Shown: positions 33,790 through 45,560 of the stretch, in pieces
Layout of the letters: the number at the start of each line of letters is the position of its first letter
How positions within the stretch are numbered: position 1 is the first letter of the stretch
Position numbers and translations under genes: made by a program
The notes under the pieces: model-generated
Told to the model about the DNA's origin: nothing
The model's input: only the letters and a program-made list of their open reading frames with translations
Databases searched by the model: none
Origin: Steromphala cineraria
Lineage: Eukaryota; Mollusca; Gastropoda; Trochida; Trochidae
Direction of reading: 5' to 3'
Length of the DNA stretch: 64,000 bases
Assembly: GCA_916613615.1 (NCBI GenBank)
Contig: OU744736.1
Location: forward strand, 8,071,724-8,135,723

Positions 33790-36290
33790 GTAAGGTTGAA
33801 GAGCATAACTTACCTCCATCCCACTCTATCGGTGTACTCCTATCCTCGGGTCTCCTCTAATCCCCTGATCGGAACACCATGAGTCCTTTCATTAAATACA
33901 AGGTAAGGTTGAAGAGCATAACTTACCTCCATCCCACTCTATTGGTGTACTCCTATCCTCGGGTCTCCTCTAATCCCCTGATCAGAACACCATGAGTCCT
34001 TTCATTAACTACAAGGTAAGGTTGAAGAGCATAACTTTCCTCCATCCCACTCTATCGGTGTACTCCTATCCTCGGGTCTCCTCTAATCCCCTGCTCGGAA
34101 CACCATGAGTCCTTTCATTAACTACAAGGTAAGGTTGAAGAGCATAACTTACCTCCATCCCACTCTATCGGTGTACTCCTATCCTCGGGTCTCCTCTAAT
34201 CCCCTGATCAGAACACCATGAGTCCTTTCATCAACTTCAAGGTAAGATTGAAGAGCATAACTTACCTCCATCCCACTCTATCGGTGTACTCCTATCCTCG
34301 GGTCTCCTCTAATCCCCTGATCAGAACACCATGAGTCCTTTCATTAACTACAAGGTAAGGTTGAAGAGCATAACTTACCTCCATCCCACTCTATCGGTGT
34401 ACTCCTATCCTCGGGTCTCCGCTAATCCCCTGATCAGAACACCATGAGTCCTTTCATTAACTACAAGGTAAGGTTGAAGAGCATTACTTACCTCCATGCC
34501 ACTCTATCGGTGTACTCCTATCCTCGGGTCTCCTCTAATCCCCTGATCAGAACACCATGAGTCCTTTCATTAACTACAAGGTAAGGTTGAAGAGCATAAC
34601 TTACCTCCATGCCACTCTATCGGTGTACTCCTATCCTCGGGTCTCCTCTAATCCCCTGATCAGAACACCATGAGTCCTTTCATTAACTACAAGGTAAGGT
34701 TGAAGAGCATAACTTACCTCCATCCCACTCTATCGGTGTACTCCTATCCTCGGGTCTCCTCTAATCCCCTGATCAGAACACCATGAGTCCTTTCATTAAC
34801 TTCAAGGTAAGGTTGAAGAGCATAACTTACCTCCATCCCACTCTATCGGTGTACTCCTATCCTCGGGTCTCCGCTAATCCCCTGATCAGAACACCATGAG
34901 TCCTTTCATTAACTACAAGGTAAGGTTGAAGAGCATTACTTACCTCCATGCCACTCTATCGGTGTACTCCTATCCTCGGGTCTCCTCTAATCCCCTGATC
35001 AGAACACCATGAGTCCTTTCATTAACTACAAGGTAAGGTTGAAGAGCATAACTTACCTCCATGCCACTCTATCGGTGTACTCCTATCCTCGGGTCTCCTC
35101 TAATCCCCTGATCAGAACACCATGAGTCCTTTCATTAACTACAAGGTAAGGTTGAAGAGCATAACTTACCTCCATCCCACTCTATCGGTGTACTCCTATC
35201 CTCGGGTCTCCTCTAATCCCCTGATCAGAACACCATGAGTCCTTTCATTAACTTCAAGGTAAGGTTGAAGAGCATAACTTACCTCCATCCCACTCTATCG
35301 GTGTACTCCTATCCTCGGGTCTCCTCTAATCCCCTGATCGGAACACCATGAGTCCTTTCATTAACTACAAGGTAAGGTTGAAGAGCATAACTTACCTCCA
35401 TCCCACTCTATCGGTGTACTCCTATCCTCGTGTCTCCTCTAATCCCCTGATCAGAACACCATGAGTCCTTTCATTAACTACAAGGTAAGGTTGAAGAGCA
35501 TAACTTACCTCCATCCCACTCTATCGGTGTACTCCTATCCTCGGGTCTCCTCTAATCCCCTGATCAGAACACCATGAGTCCTTTCATTAACTACAAGGTA
35601 AGGTTGAAGAGCATTACTTACCTCCATGCCACTCTATCGGTGTACTCCTATCCTCGGGTCTCCTCTAATCCCCTGATCAGACCACCATGAGTCCTTTCAT
35701 TAAATACAAGGTAAGGTTGAAGAGCATAACTTTCCTCCATCCCACTCTATCGGTGTACTCCTATCCTCGGGTCTCCTCTAATCCCCTGATCGGAACACCA
35801 TGAGTCCTTTCATTAACTACAAGGTAAGGTTGAAGAGCATAACTTACCTCCATCCCACTCTATCGGTGTACTCCTATCCTCGGGTCTCCTCTAATCCCCT
35901 GATCGGAACACCATGAGTCCTTTCATTAACTACAAGGTAAGGTTGAAGAGCATAACTTACCTCCATCCCACTCTATCGGTGTACTCCTATCCTCGTGTCT
36001 CCTCTAATCCCCTGATCAGAACACCATGAGTCCTTTCATTAACTTCAAGGTAAGGTTGAAGAGCATAACTTACCTCCATCCCACTCTATCAGTGTACTCA
36101 TATCCTCTGGTCTCCTCTAATCCCCTGATCAGAACACCATGAGTCCTTTCATTAACTTCAAGGTAAGGTTGAAGAGCATAACTTACCTCCATCCCACTCT
36201 ATCAGTGTACTCATATCCTCGGGTCTCCTCTAATCCCCTGATCAGAACACCATGAGTCCTTTCATTAACTACAAGGTAAGGTTGAAGAGC
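33754..36290 (+). repeat. 113-bp tandem array, 23 copies of exon end plus donor
   Basis: Each unit is 36 bp of exon end (GATCAGAACACCATGAGTCC to AACTACAAG) plus 77 bp of intron start (GTAAGGTTGAAGAGCATAAC to CTCTAATCCCCT). Donor positions run from 33790 to 36276, exactly 22 x 113 bp, so no net length change has accumulated. Units differ by scattered single bases (ACTACAAG/ACTTCAAG, GATCAG/GATCGG). The period is not divisible by three and no acceptor lies inside, so the extra copies should be non-coding. The array stops inside a unit where a Pearl fragment begins (36296). Confidence 0.95.
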
Positions 36291-36550
36291 ATAACATGGT
36301 GTCGAGCGTTCGTCCGTAAACTTTGCACATTTTCATCTTCTTCTCCAGAAGCATAAGGCCTACAAGGCTGAAACTTTGTGTACAGACTCCTTGACTAGTG
36401 AGGATTATGATTTATAGCTTTGGTGGCCCTGTGGCCTCTAATAAGGGTCACAGGGGCCATGCCCTCAAAACCTATTTGCATCTTCTACTCCAGAAGCAAA
36501 AGACCTAGAAAGCTGAGGCTTTGTGTACAGTCTCATTGACTAGCACATGG
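36291..36550 (+). mobile_element. Family B Pearl fragment
   Basis: CGTTCGTCCGTAAACTTTGCAC then CATCTTCTTCTCCAGAAGCA, GCTGAAACTTTGTGTACAGA and AAAACCTATTTGCATCTTCT correspond to the start and one to two monomers of family B in plus orientation. Both termini are missing. Confidence 0.6.
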
Positions 36551-36626
36551 ACTATCATTGTTATTATTGAAGGAGAATTCTGCATGCAGACCCTACAGCA
36601 AAATTAATGATTAACTTTATTGTGAT

Positions 36627-39600
36627 TTTTAGCTCACCTTTACAAAGTAAATGTGAGCTTATGTCATGGCGCTTCGTCCGTCGTCCGTCTGTCTGTCCGT
36701 CCGTCCGTCCGTCTGTCTGTCTGTCCGTCCGTCCGTAAACTTTCACGAAAAAGACTACTCCTCCTAAACGAATTCAGATATCATTCTGAAATTGTAGTAT
36801 GTTATACCCATGGTGATTCCTCACAGAAAGGTAGACGTTTCAGTTTTGAGAATCCAAGATGGCCGCCATGGCAGCCATATTGAATTTTCAATTAGATTTC
36901 ACGAAAAAGACTACTCCTCCTAAACGAATCCAGATATCATTCTGAAATTGTAGTATGTTATACCCATGGTGATTCCTCACAGAAAGGTAGACGTTTCAGT
37001 TTTGAGAATCCAAGATGGCCGCCATGGCAGCCATATTGAATTTTCAATTAGATTTCACGAAAAAGACTACTCCTCCTAAACGAATGCAGATATCATTCTG
37101 AAAATGTAGTATGTTATACCCATGGTGATTCCTCACAGAAAGGTAGACGTTTCAGTTTTGAGAATCCAAGATGGCCACTATGGCAGCCATATTGAATTTT
37201 CAATGAGATTTCATGTAAATGACTACTTCTCCTAAACCAATCTAGATATCATTTTCATATTGTAGTATGTTATACCTATTGTGATTCCTCCCACAAAGGT
37301 AGACGTTTCAGTTTTGAGAATCCAAGATGGCTGTGATAGCATCCATATTGACTTTTCAGCTCCAGAAGACACATCATTATTACTAAATTTTAAGCTTTCA
37401 TCAAGTGATCACTCGCACTATATACATTCTCTAATTTGAACTTACTGATCATAATATTATCTTGAATATGGAATATTTAAGATTGTCATGCAAGTTGTTC
37501 TATATTTGTAAGTGTTTCTAAAACATTAAGATGAAAGACAAACATAATTAATTAATTTGTTTAAAATATTTATGGCAACTAGCTGCAAAAACCCAATGAC
37601 ATTAAACATGTTAGATTTTGAACAATGGTATCTCCCTCATATTCCTTTAAATACCACACATAAGGGGTCAACCAGAGTTCAGATATTTCTGTTGAGTCCA
37701 CTATGCTGTCTAATACACATCCCAATACAGGCTGCTAGCATCATAGTGTCAGCTGTTAGTCTGTTGCATAATCAACCTGACCCAATTGATATGGTAGAGC
37801 ATTATGCTATATGGCCATGTGTATGCAATAAGAGTTATGGAAATTAGACTTGTATTCTCATGACAGTGATATGTTCTTTCTAAGAATAACAACTTGCACA
37901 AAACTTGTCACTTGTTTTGTGTTTAGCAATCTACATGATAAGTTGATGTGGAAAGAGTTATTTTGCATCAGGTTCCAGTTCCTGTGTTTTACTCATATTT
38001 GTACCATTTCTATATCTAACAGAAGTTCTTCTTGACACAAAATCAATTTAGGACATAATCTAACTATATTTTGTGAAATTATATTTATTTTTCACAACAA
38101 TTCATGTTCTCTCCCGTCAAGTCTTTTAATACCACACATAAGGGCTTAGCCAGAGTTCAGGTTTACATGCTCAGCACACTAGGATGCTTCTCCAAATATA
38201 CGTACACAAAGCCAAATACACAAATTGCTACACTCTCCTTAAGGATCTGGGGCTAGCAGCCCTGCCTGCTTGTATATTGCATAGTAATCCTGACCTAATT
38301 GATAAATAGAACATAATGGACTTTATGGAAAGTATATAAATTGTCTTTATGAAAAGTATACTTGTATTCTATTAATAGTAATACTTTTTACAAATAACAA
38401 TTTAAACAAGTCAAGAATCAGCTTTTGTGTTCAGTAATCTACATGATTAGTTAATAATAGAGGTATTTTGTATCAGGTTCCAGTTCCTATACCATGTGTT
38501 TTATAAATACCTGTAAAAATAAATGATAATTGTATCATGCTGAAAGGGTTCTGGGAACAACATGTCATCATAGAAGTCATTATTTTTCAATTAGATTTCA
38601 GGCCAAGTACTACTCCTACTAAATCAATTAAGATATCATTCTGAAAAGTGAGTATTTTTTTATATAGTGATTCCTGACAAAGACGCATTTATTTTATTAT
38701 CAAGAATCCAAGATGGTCAATATGTCAATTATATTGAATTTTCAATTAGATTTCATGAAATTCATTGAAAAGAATACATTTCCTGATCAATCAAATCAAT
38801 GTCATTATATTTGTATTGATACGCTTGTTGTAATATTTATCAACACTATAAATACAGTCACAAAAAAATGTATGAATCATCTTTATCTGCGAACAGCCTG
38901 AAGCATGACTGTTTTAATAAATCCTTTCCGTTTTACATAATTCCTGACACTTCATATATGGCAAATAACATAGCCAGTGAGGGATAAATATACATTTTAT
39001 AATCATCTATATCTGATTACGGTCTGAACAATGATTATCTAGATAATTATAATGATCATTCAATTCAAACAAATCCTTTTCAAAAGCATTTAAAATGATT
39101 AAATTTGTTCACTCCCAACAACTGTTAGGTTTTTTAGTCCTTTATTCCCATGCAATTAATTTATTCCAAATTGAAAATTTTGGTTAATGAATAACAAATT
39201 ATCTTTTATTTTGTTTGTCATGCTAATAAAAGATATCATTTAATATTCATCTTCAAAACTAATTGAACAGCTGTCTGAACAATTCTTTTTTTACACAGTC
39301 TTTCTCACCAATTCTCTCTGTTAGTTAAGATACTTCAATAAACATATTACTGAGTTGACCTCCAGATTATTTCCATTGCAAACCTCTTTTCTACCCCCAC
39401 CCCTTCTATCCCCCCTTTCCCTCCTCCCCTTTTTTCTCCTGTCCTTCCATTGCAAACCTCTCTTCTATCCCACAATCCTTCTATCCCCCCCCCCCCCCCC
39501 CCTATCCCCCCCCTATCCCCATCTATCCTTACAGCCCCTCTCCTGCAACTCTCCTCTAAAGAGTATCTGTATTGCATATTGAAATGAGGGGAGGACACTC

Positions 39601-40280
39601 ACTATATGGAATAACAGTAACTTACATAAGAGGATAATTACATAAGCTACATGCAGGTGCAAGAGGTCATCATAGGTCATCATATCTAGTAATTAGCATA
39701 AACCCCCATGTTGCTAGCCTATTCTGACCAATCAGATTGCACTAACATTTGTCAAGATTTAAGATATTCAGAAATCTTCAGTTAGAATTACATGAGACAT
39801 TGACCTGGACAGTTTACTTTGGCAATTGGACCTATCACTAGCTGAATTTGTGATTTGTGTCAGACAGATATATTCCAAATGTTTATGTGCATCATCTTTT
39901 TAGTTCTTTGGAAGTTGAGAGTGTGACTAAATGAATACTCCTAAACCAATCAAGATATCATAATGAAATTAATACAGATGCCCACATAAAAGTAGCATTT
40001 TGAAGATTAAAAAGTCCAAGATGGTCACCAATTTAGCCATAGATATACAAAAAAAGTTATACAAAAACCTACTGCTTGTTAACAAATCATGATTATATCA
40101 TTCTTGTATTAATGTTTGTTCAAGCTCTAGTGGTTTCCAACAGAAGAATAGCATTTTAAAAGATAAAAAAATCATGATGGCAGCCATAATCAATTATCAT
40201 ATAAAAGATGGTTACACAATTAAACCATATTACAACATCATTCATTTTAAGGTGAGCTTCTGTACCCTCGGTACTTTTAT
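36627..40280 (+). mobile_element. ~3.65-kb Helentron/Pearl-like element, family E copy 1
   Basis: The 5' end TTTTAGCTCACCTTTAC-AA-GTAAATGTGAGCTTA is a hairpin, followed by CCGT/CTGT microsatellite (36673-36735). Four 156-bp monomers follow (landmark AAGACTACTCCTCCTAAACG at 36751, 36907, 37063, then diverged), then about 2.9 kb of AT-rich body with dispersed diverged monomers and a C-rich tract (39390-39535). The 3' end has AAGGTGAGCTT, complementary to the 5' AGCTCACCTT, then the hairpin GTACC-CTC-GGTAC and TTTTAT. No protein domain was found in the body, so it is non-autonomous. Confidence 0.75.
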
Positions 40281-40686
40281 TATTTATTTACACTATGATG
40301 AATATATTCTTTTGTTATCACTCCACATTTCCACTTCCAGAACCCATCAACAAAAAAGATGTATACAAACAGCACGCAGGTTGAAGGCATGTGGAGTGCA
40401 TTTCTTGACTATCACAGATAAATTAATTTTTAAAAGTGATTTATAAAAAGATATTTTCTGATATACATGAAAATGACAGTTGCATATCAGATGTTAACAG
40501 TAGAACACAGATATAATTAACTCCAAGGGACCAATGAATTTAGTTTGCTACTCGTGTTTAGCTGTCATACATAGGGCTTTTGAGGGGACTTAAAAATATC
40601 CGAGTTCGCTTTATCCGTGCTCTACTGTATATGACAACATTCTTATTTTTTTCTCTTGTGATTACTAAATTAATGTTAATGTCCAT
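40281..40686. other. Spacer between the two family E elements
   Basis: About 400 bp containing a TA-type MITE at 40496-40630. Otherwise AT-rich, no gene. Confidence 0.5.
40496..40630. mobile_element. Short MITE with ACAGTAGA ends
   Basis: ACAGTAGAACACAGATATAA at the left and TATCCGTGCTCTACTGTAT at the right are inverted repeats related to the MITE at 21804-21943; CCAAGGGACCAATGAATTTA is shared with it. Confidence 0.6.
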
Positions 40687-43600
40687 TTTTTAGCTCACCT
40701 TTACAAAGTAAATGTGAGCTTATGTCATGGCGCTTCGTCCGTCGTCCGTCTGTCTGTCCGTCCGTCCGTCCGTCCGTCCGTCCGTCCGTCCGTAAACTTT
40801 CAAGAAAAAGACTACTCCTCCTAAACGAATGCAGATATCATTCTGAATTTGTAGTATGTTATACCCATGGTGATTCCTCACAGAAAGGTAGACGTTTCAG
40901 TTTTGAGAATCCAAGATGGCCGCCATGGCAGCCATATTGAATTTTCAATTAGATTTCAGGAAAAAGACTACTCCTCCTAAACGAATCCAGATATCATTCT
41001 GAAATTGTAGTATGTTATACCCATGGTGATTCCTCACAGAAAGGTAGACGTTTCAGTTTTGAAAATCCAAGATGGCCGCCATGGCAGCCATATTGAATTT
41101 TCAATTAGATTTCAGGAAAAAGACTACTCCTCCTAAACGAATGCAGATATCATTCTGAAATTGTAGTATGTTATACCCATGGTGATTCCTCACAGAAAGG
41201 TAGACGTTTCAGTTTTGAGAATCCAAGATGGCCGCCATGGCAGCCATATTGAATTTTCAATTAGATTTCAGGAAAAAGACTACTCCTCCTAAACGAATCC
41301 AGATATCATTCTGAAATTGTAGTATGTTATACACATGGTGATTCCTCACAGAAAGGTAGACATTTCAGTTTTGAGAATCCAAGATGGCCGCCATGGCAGC
41401 CATATTGAATTTTCAATTAGATTTCAGGAAAAAGACTACTCCTCCTAAACGAATCCAGATAACATTCTGAAATTGTAGTATGTTATACCCATGGTGATTC
41501 CTCACAGAAAGGTAGACTTTTCAGTTTTGAGAATCCAAGATGGCCGCTAAGGCAGCCATATTGAATTTTCAATTAGATTACAGGAAAAAGACTACTCCTC
41601 CTAAACGAATCCAGATATCATTCTGAAATTGTAGTATGTTATACCCATTGTGATTCCTCACAGAAAGGTAAACGTTTCAATTTTGAGAATCCAAGATGGC
41701 CGCCATGGCAGCCATATTGAATTTTCAATTAGATTTCAGGAAAAAGACTACTCCTCCTAAACGAATGCAGATAACATTCTGAAATTGTAGTATGTTATAC
41801 CCATGGTGATTCTGCACAGAAAGGTAGACGTTTCAGTTTTGAGAATCCAATATGGCCGCCATGGCAGCCATATTGAATTTTCAATTAGATTTCATTAAAA
41901 TGACTCCTTCTCCTAAACCAATCTAGATATCATTTTCATATTGTAGTATGTTATACCTATAGTGATTCCTCCCACAAAGGTAGACATTTCAGTTCTGAGA
42001 ATCCAAGATGGCCGCGATAGCAGCCATATTGACTTTTCAGCTGCAGATGCCACATCATTATTACTAAATTTTAAGCTTTCATCAAGTGATCACTTGCACC
42101 ATATAAATTCTCTAATTTGAAATTACTTATCATAATATCATCTTGAATATGGAATATTTAAGATTGTCATGCAAATTGTTCTATATTTTTAAGTGTTTTT
42201 AAAACATTAAGATGAAAGACAAACATAATTAATTAATTTGTTTAAAATATTTATGGCAACTAGCTGCAAAAACCCAATGACATTAAACATCATGTTGAAT
42301 TTTAAACAATGGTATCTCCCTTATATTCCTTTAAATACCACACATAAGGGGTCAACCAGAGTTCAGATATTCCTGCTGAGTCCACTATGCATTTCTAATA
42401 CACATCCCAATACAGGCTGCATCACAGTCTCAGCTGCTAGTCTGTTGCATAATCAACCTGACCCAATTGATATGGTAGAGCATTATGCTATATGGCATAT
42501 GCATGTGTATGCAATAAGAGTTACGGAAATTAGACTTGTATTCTCATGACAGTGAAATGTTCTTTCTAAGAAAAACAACTTACACAAAATTTGTCAACAA
42601 TAAGCTTTGTGTTTAGCAATCTACATAAGTTGATGTGGAAAGAGTTATTTTGCGTCAGGTTCCAGTTCCTGTATTTTACTCATATTTGTACCATTTCTAT
42701 ATCTAACAGAAGTTCTTCTTGACACAAAATCAATTTAGGACATAAGCTAACTATATTTTGTGAAATTATATATATTTTTCACAACAATTCATGTTCTCTC
42801 CCGTCAAATCTTTTAATACCACACATAAGGGCTTAGCCAGAGTTCAGGTTTACATGCTCAGCACACTAGGGTGCTTCTCCAAATATACTTACACAAAGCC
42901 AAATACACAAATTGCTACACTCTCCTTAAGGATCTGGGGCTAGCAGCCCTGCCTGCTTGTATATTGCATAGTAATCCTGACCTAATTGATAAATAGAACA
43001 TAATGGACTTTATGGAAAGTATATAAATTGTCTTTATGAAAAGTATACTTGTATTCTAATAATAGTAATACTTTTTACAAATAACAATTTAAACAAGTCA
43101 AGAATCAGCTTTTGTGTAAAACAATCTGCACGATGAGTTAATATTAACAAGTCAAGAATGTGCTTTTATGTACAGTAATCTACATGATAAGTTAATAATA
43201 GAGGTATTTTGTATCAGGTTCCAGTTCCAATACCATGTGTTTTATAAATACCTGTAAAACTAAATGATAATTGTATCATGCTGAAGGGGTTCTGGGAACA
43301 ACATGTCATCATAGAAGTCATTATTTTTCAATTAGATTTCAGGCCAAGTACTACTCCTACTAAATCAATTAAAATCATTCTGAAAAGTGAGTATTTTTTT
43401 ATATATTGATTCCTGACAAAGACGCATTTATTTTATTATCAAGAATCCAAGATGGTCAATATGTCAATTATATTGAATTTTCAATTAGATTTCATGAAAT
43501 TCATTGAAAAGAATACATTTCCTGATCAATCAAATCAATGTCATTATATTTGTATTGATACGCTTGTTGTAATATTTATCAACACTATAAATACAGTTAC

Positions 43601-44967
43601 AAAAAAATGTATGAATCATCTTTGTCTGCAAACAGCCTGAAGCATGACTGTTTTAATAAATCTTTTTTAATAAAACATAAAATGATAAAAGTTGTTCACT
43701 CCATCAGTGGGTTACATAATTCCTGACACTTCATATATGGCAAATAACATAGCCAGTGAGGGATAAATATACATTTTTTAATCATCTATATCTGATTACG
43801 GTCTGAACAATGATTATCTAGATAATTATAATGATCATTCAATTCAAACAAATCCTTTTCAAAAGCATTTAAAATGATTAAATTTGTTCACTCCCAACAC
43901 TAACTGTAAGGATTTTTACTCCTTTGTTCCCATGCAATTAATTTATTCCAAATTGAAAATTTTGGTTAATGAATAACTAATTATCTTTTATTTTGTTTGT
44001 CATGCTAATAAAAGATATAATATTCATCTTCAAAACAGCATTCATTGAACAGCTGTCTGAACAATTCTTTTTTTACAAAGTCTTTCTCACCAATTCTCTC
44101 TGTTAGTTAAGATACTTCAATAAACATATTACTGAGTTGACCTCCAGATTATTTCCATTGCAAACCTCTCTTTTACCCCCACCCCTTCTATCCCCCCCTC
44201 CCCCCTATCCTTCCAGCCCCTCTCCTGCAACTCTCCTCTAAAGGGTATCTGTTGCATATTGCATATTGAAATGAGGGGAGGACACTCACTATATGGAATA
44301 ACAGTAACTTACATAAGAGGATAAGTTACATAAGCTACATGCAGGTGCAAGAGGTCATCATAGGTAATCATTTCTAGTAATTAGCATAAACCCCCATGTT
44401 GCTAGCCTATTCTGACCAATCAGATTGCACTAACATATGTCAAGATTTAAGATATTCAGAAATCTTCAGTTAGAATTACATGAGACATTGACCTGGACAG
44501 TTTACTTTGGTAATTGGACTTATCACTAGCTGAATTTGTGATTTGTGTCAGAGGAATATATTCCAAATGTTTATGTGCATCATCTTTTTAGTTCTTTGGA
44601 AGTTGAGAGTGTGACTAAATGAATACTCCTAAACCAATCAAGATATCATAATGAAATTAATACAGATGCCCACATAAAAGTACCATTTTGAAGATTAAAA
44701 AGTCCAAGATGGTCACCAATTCAGCCATAGATATACAAAAAAGTTATACAAAAACCTACTGCTTGTTAACAAATCATGATTATATCATTCTTGTATTAAT
44801 GTTTGTTCAAGCTCTAGTGGTTTCCAACAGAAGAATAGCATTTTAAAAGATAAAAAAATCACGATGGCAGCCATAATCAATTATCATATAAAAGATGGTT
44901 ACACAATTAAACCATATTACCACATCATTCATTTTAAGGTGAGCTTCTGTACCCTCGGTACTTTTAT
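40687..44967 (+). mobile_element. ~4.28-kb Helentron/Pearl-like element, family E copy 2
   Basis: Same architecture and body as 36627-40280, in the same orientation, but with eight 156-bp monomers (about 40806 to 41898) instead of four and a pure CCGT microsatellite. It has the same ends: TTTTTAGCTCACCTTTACAA at the 5' side, and GGTGAGCTTC then GTACC-CTC-GGTAC at the 3' side. Small indels distinguish the bodies (for example an extra segment at about 43127-43190 and a shorter C-rich tract at 44166-44220). Confidence 0.75.
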
Positions 44968-45089
44968 CTTTGATTTAAAATCCTGTATGTATATCATTAT
45001 TATCACACGAGTTATGAATATATGATAATATTGTCATCATGTGATTCTTAAAATAGATAATATTTATTTTTATGTTTTCTATGTGTATT

Positions 45090-45560
45090 TCCTTACCTCC
45101 AATACACGGTGTATTTCCTGACCACCAATACACGGTGTATTTCTTAACCACCAATACACAGTGTATTTCTTAACCACCAATACACAGTGTATTTCTTAAC
45201 CACCAATACACGGTATATTTCTTAACCACCAATACAAGGTGTATTTCTTAACCACCAATACAAGGTGTATTTCTTAACCACCAATACACAGTGTATTTCT
45301 TAACCACCAATACATGGTGTATTTCCTGACCTCCAATACACAGTGTATTTCCTGACCACCAAAACAAGGTTTATTTCTTGACCACTAATACACGGTGAAT
45401 TTCCTGACCACCAAAACAAGGTTTATTTCTTGACCACTAATACACGGTGAATTTCCTGACCACCAATACAAGGTTTATTTCCTGACCTCCAATACACGGT
45501 GTATTTCTTAACCACCAATACACGATGAATGGCTTTATCACCAACATACGGTGTATGTCC
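45090..45560. repeat. 26-bp palindromic minisatellite
   Basis: About 18 copies of AATACACGGTGTATTTCTTA plus ACCACC, period 26 bp. AATACAC-G-GTGTATT is a perfect inverted repeat in the commonest unit. Variants (ACAGTGT, AAGGTGT, CGGTGAA) partly break the palindrome. Confidence 0.8.

Noticed and set aside
36653..36883. Frame rich in SVCPSVRPSVR
   Set aside because: It is a translation of the CCGT microsatellite plus monomer at the element's 5' end.
39347..39598. Gly/Arg-rich minus-strand and Ser/Pro-rich plus-strand frames
   Set aside because: They come from the C-rich low-complexity tract in the family E element.
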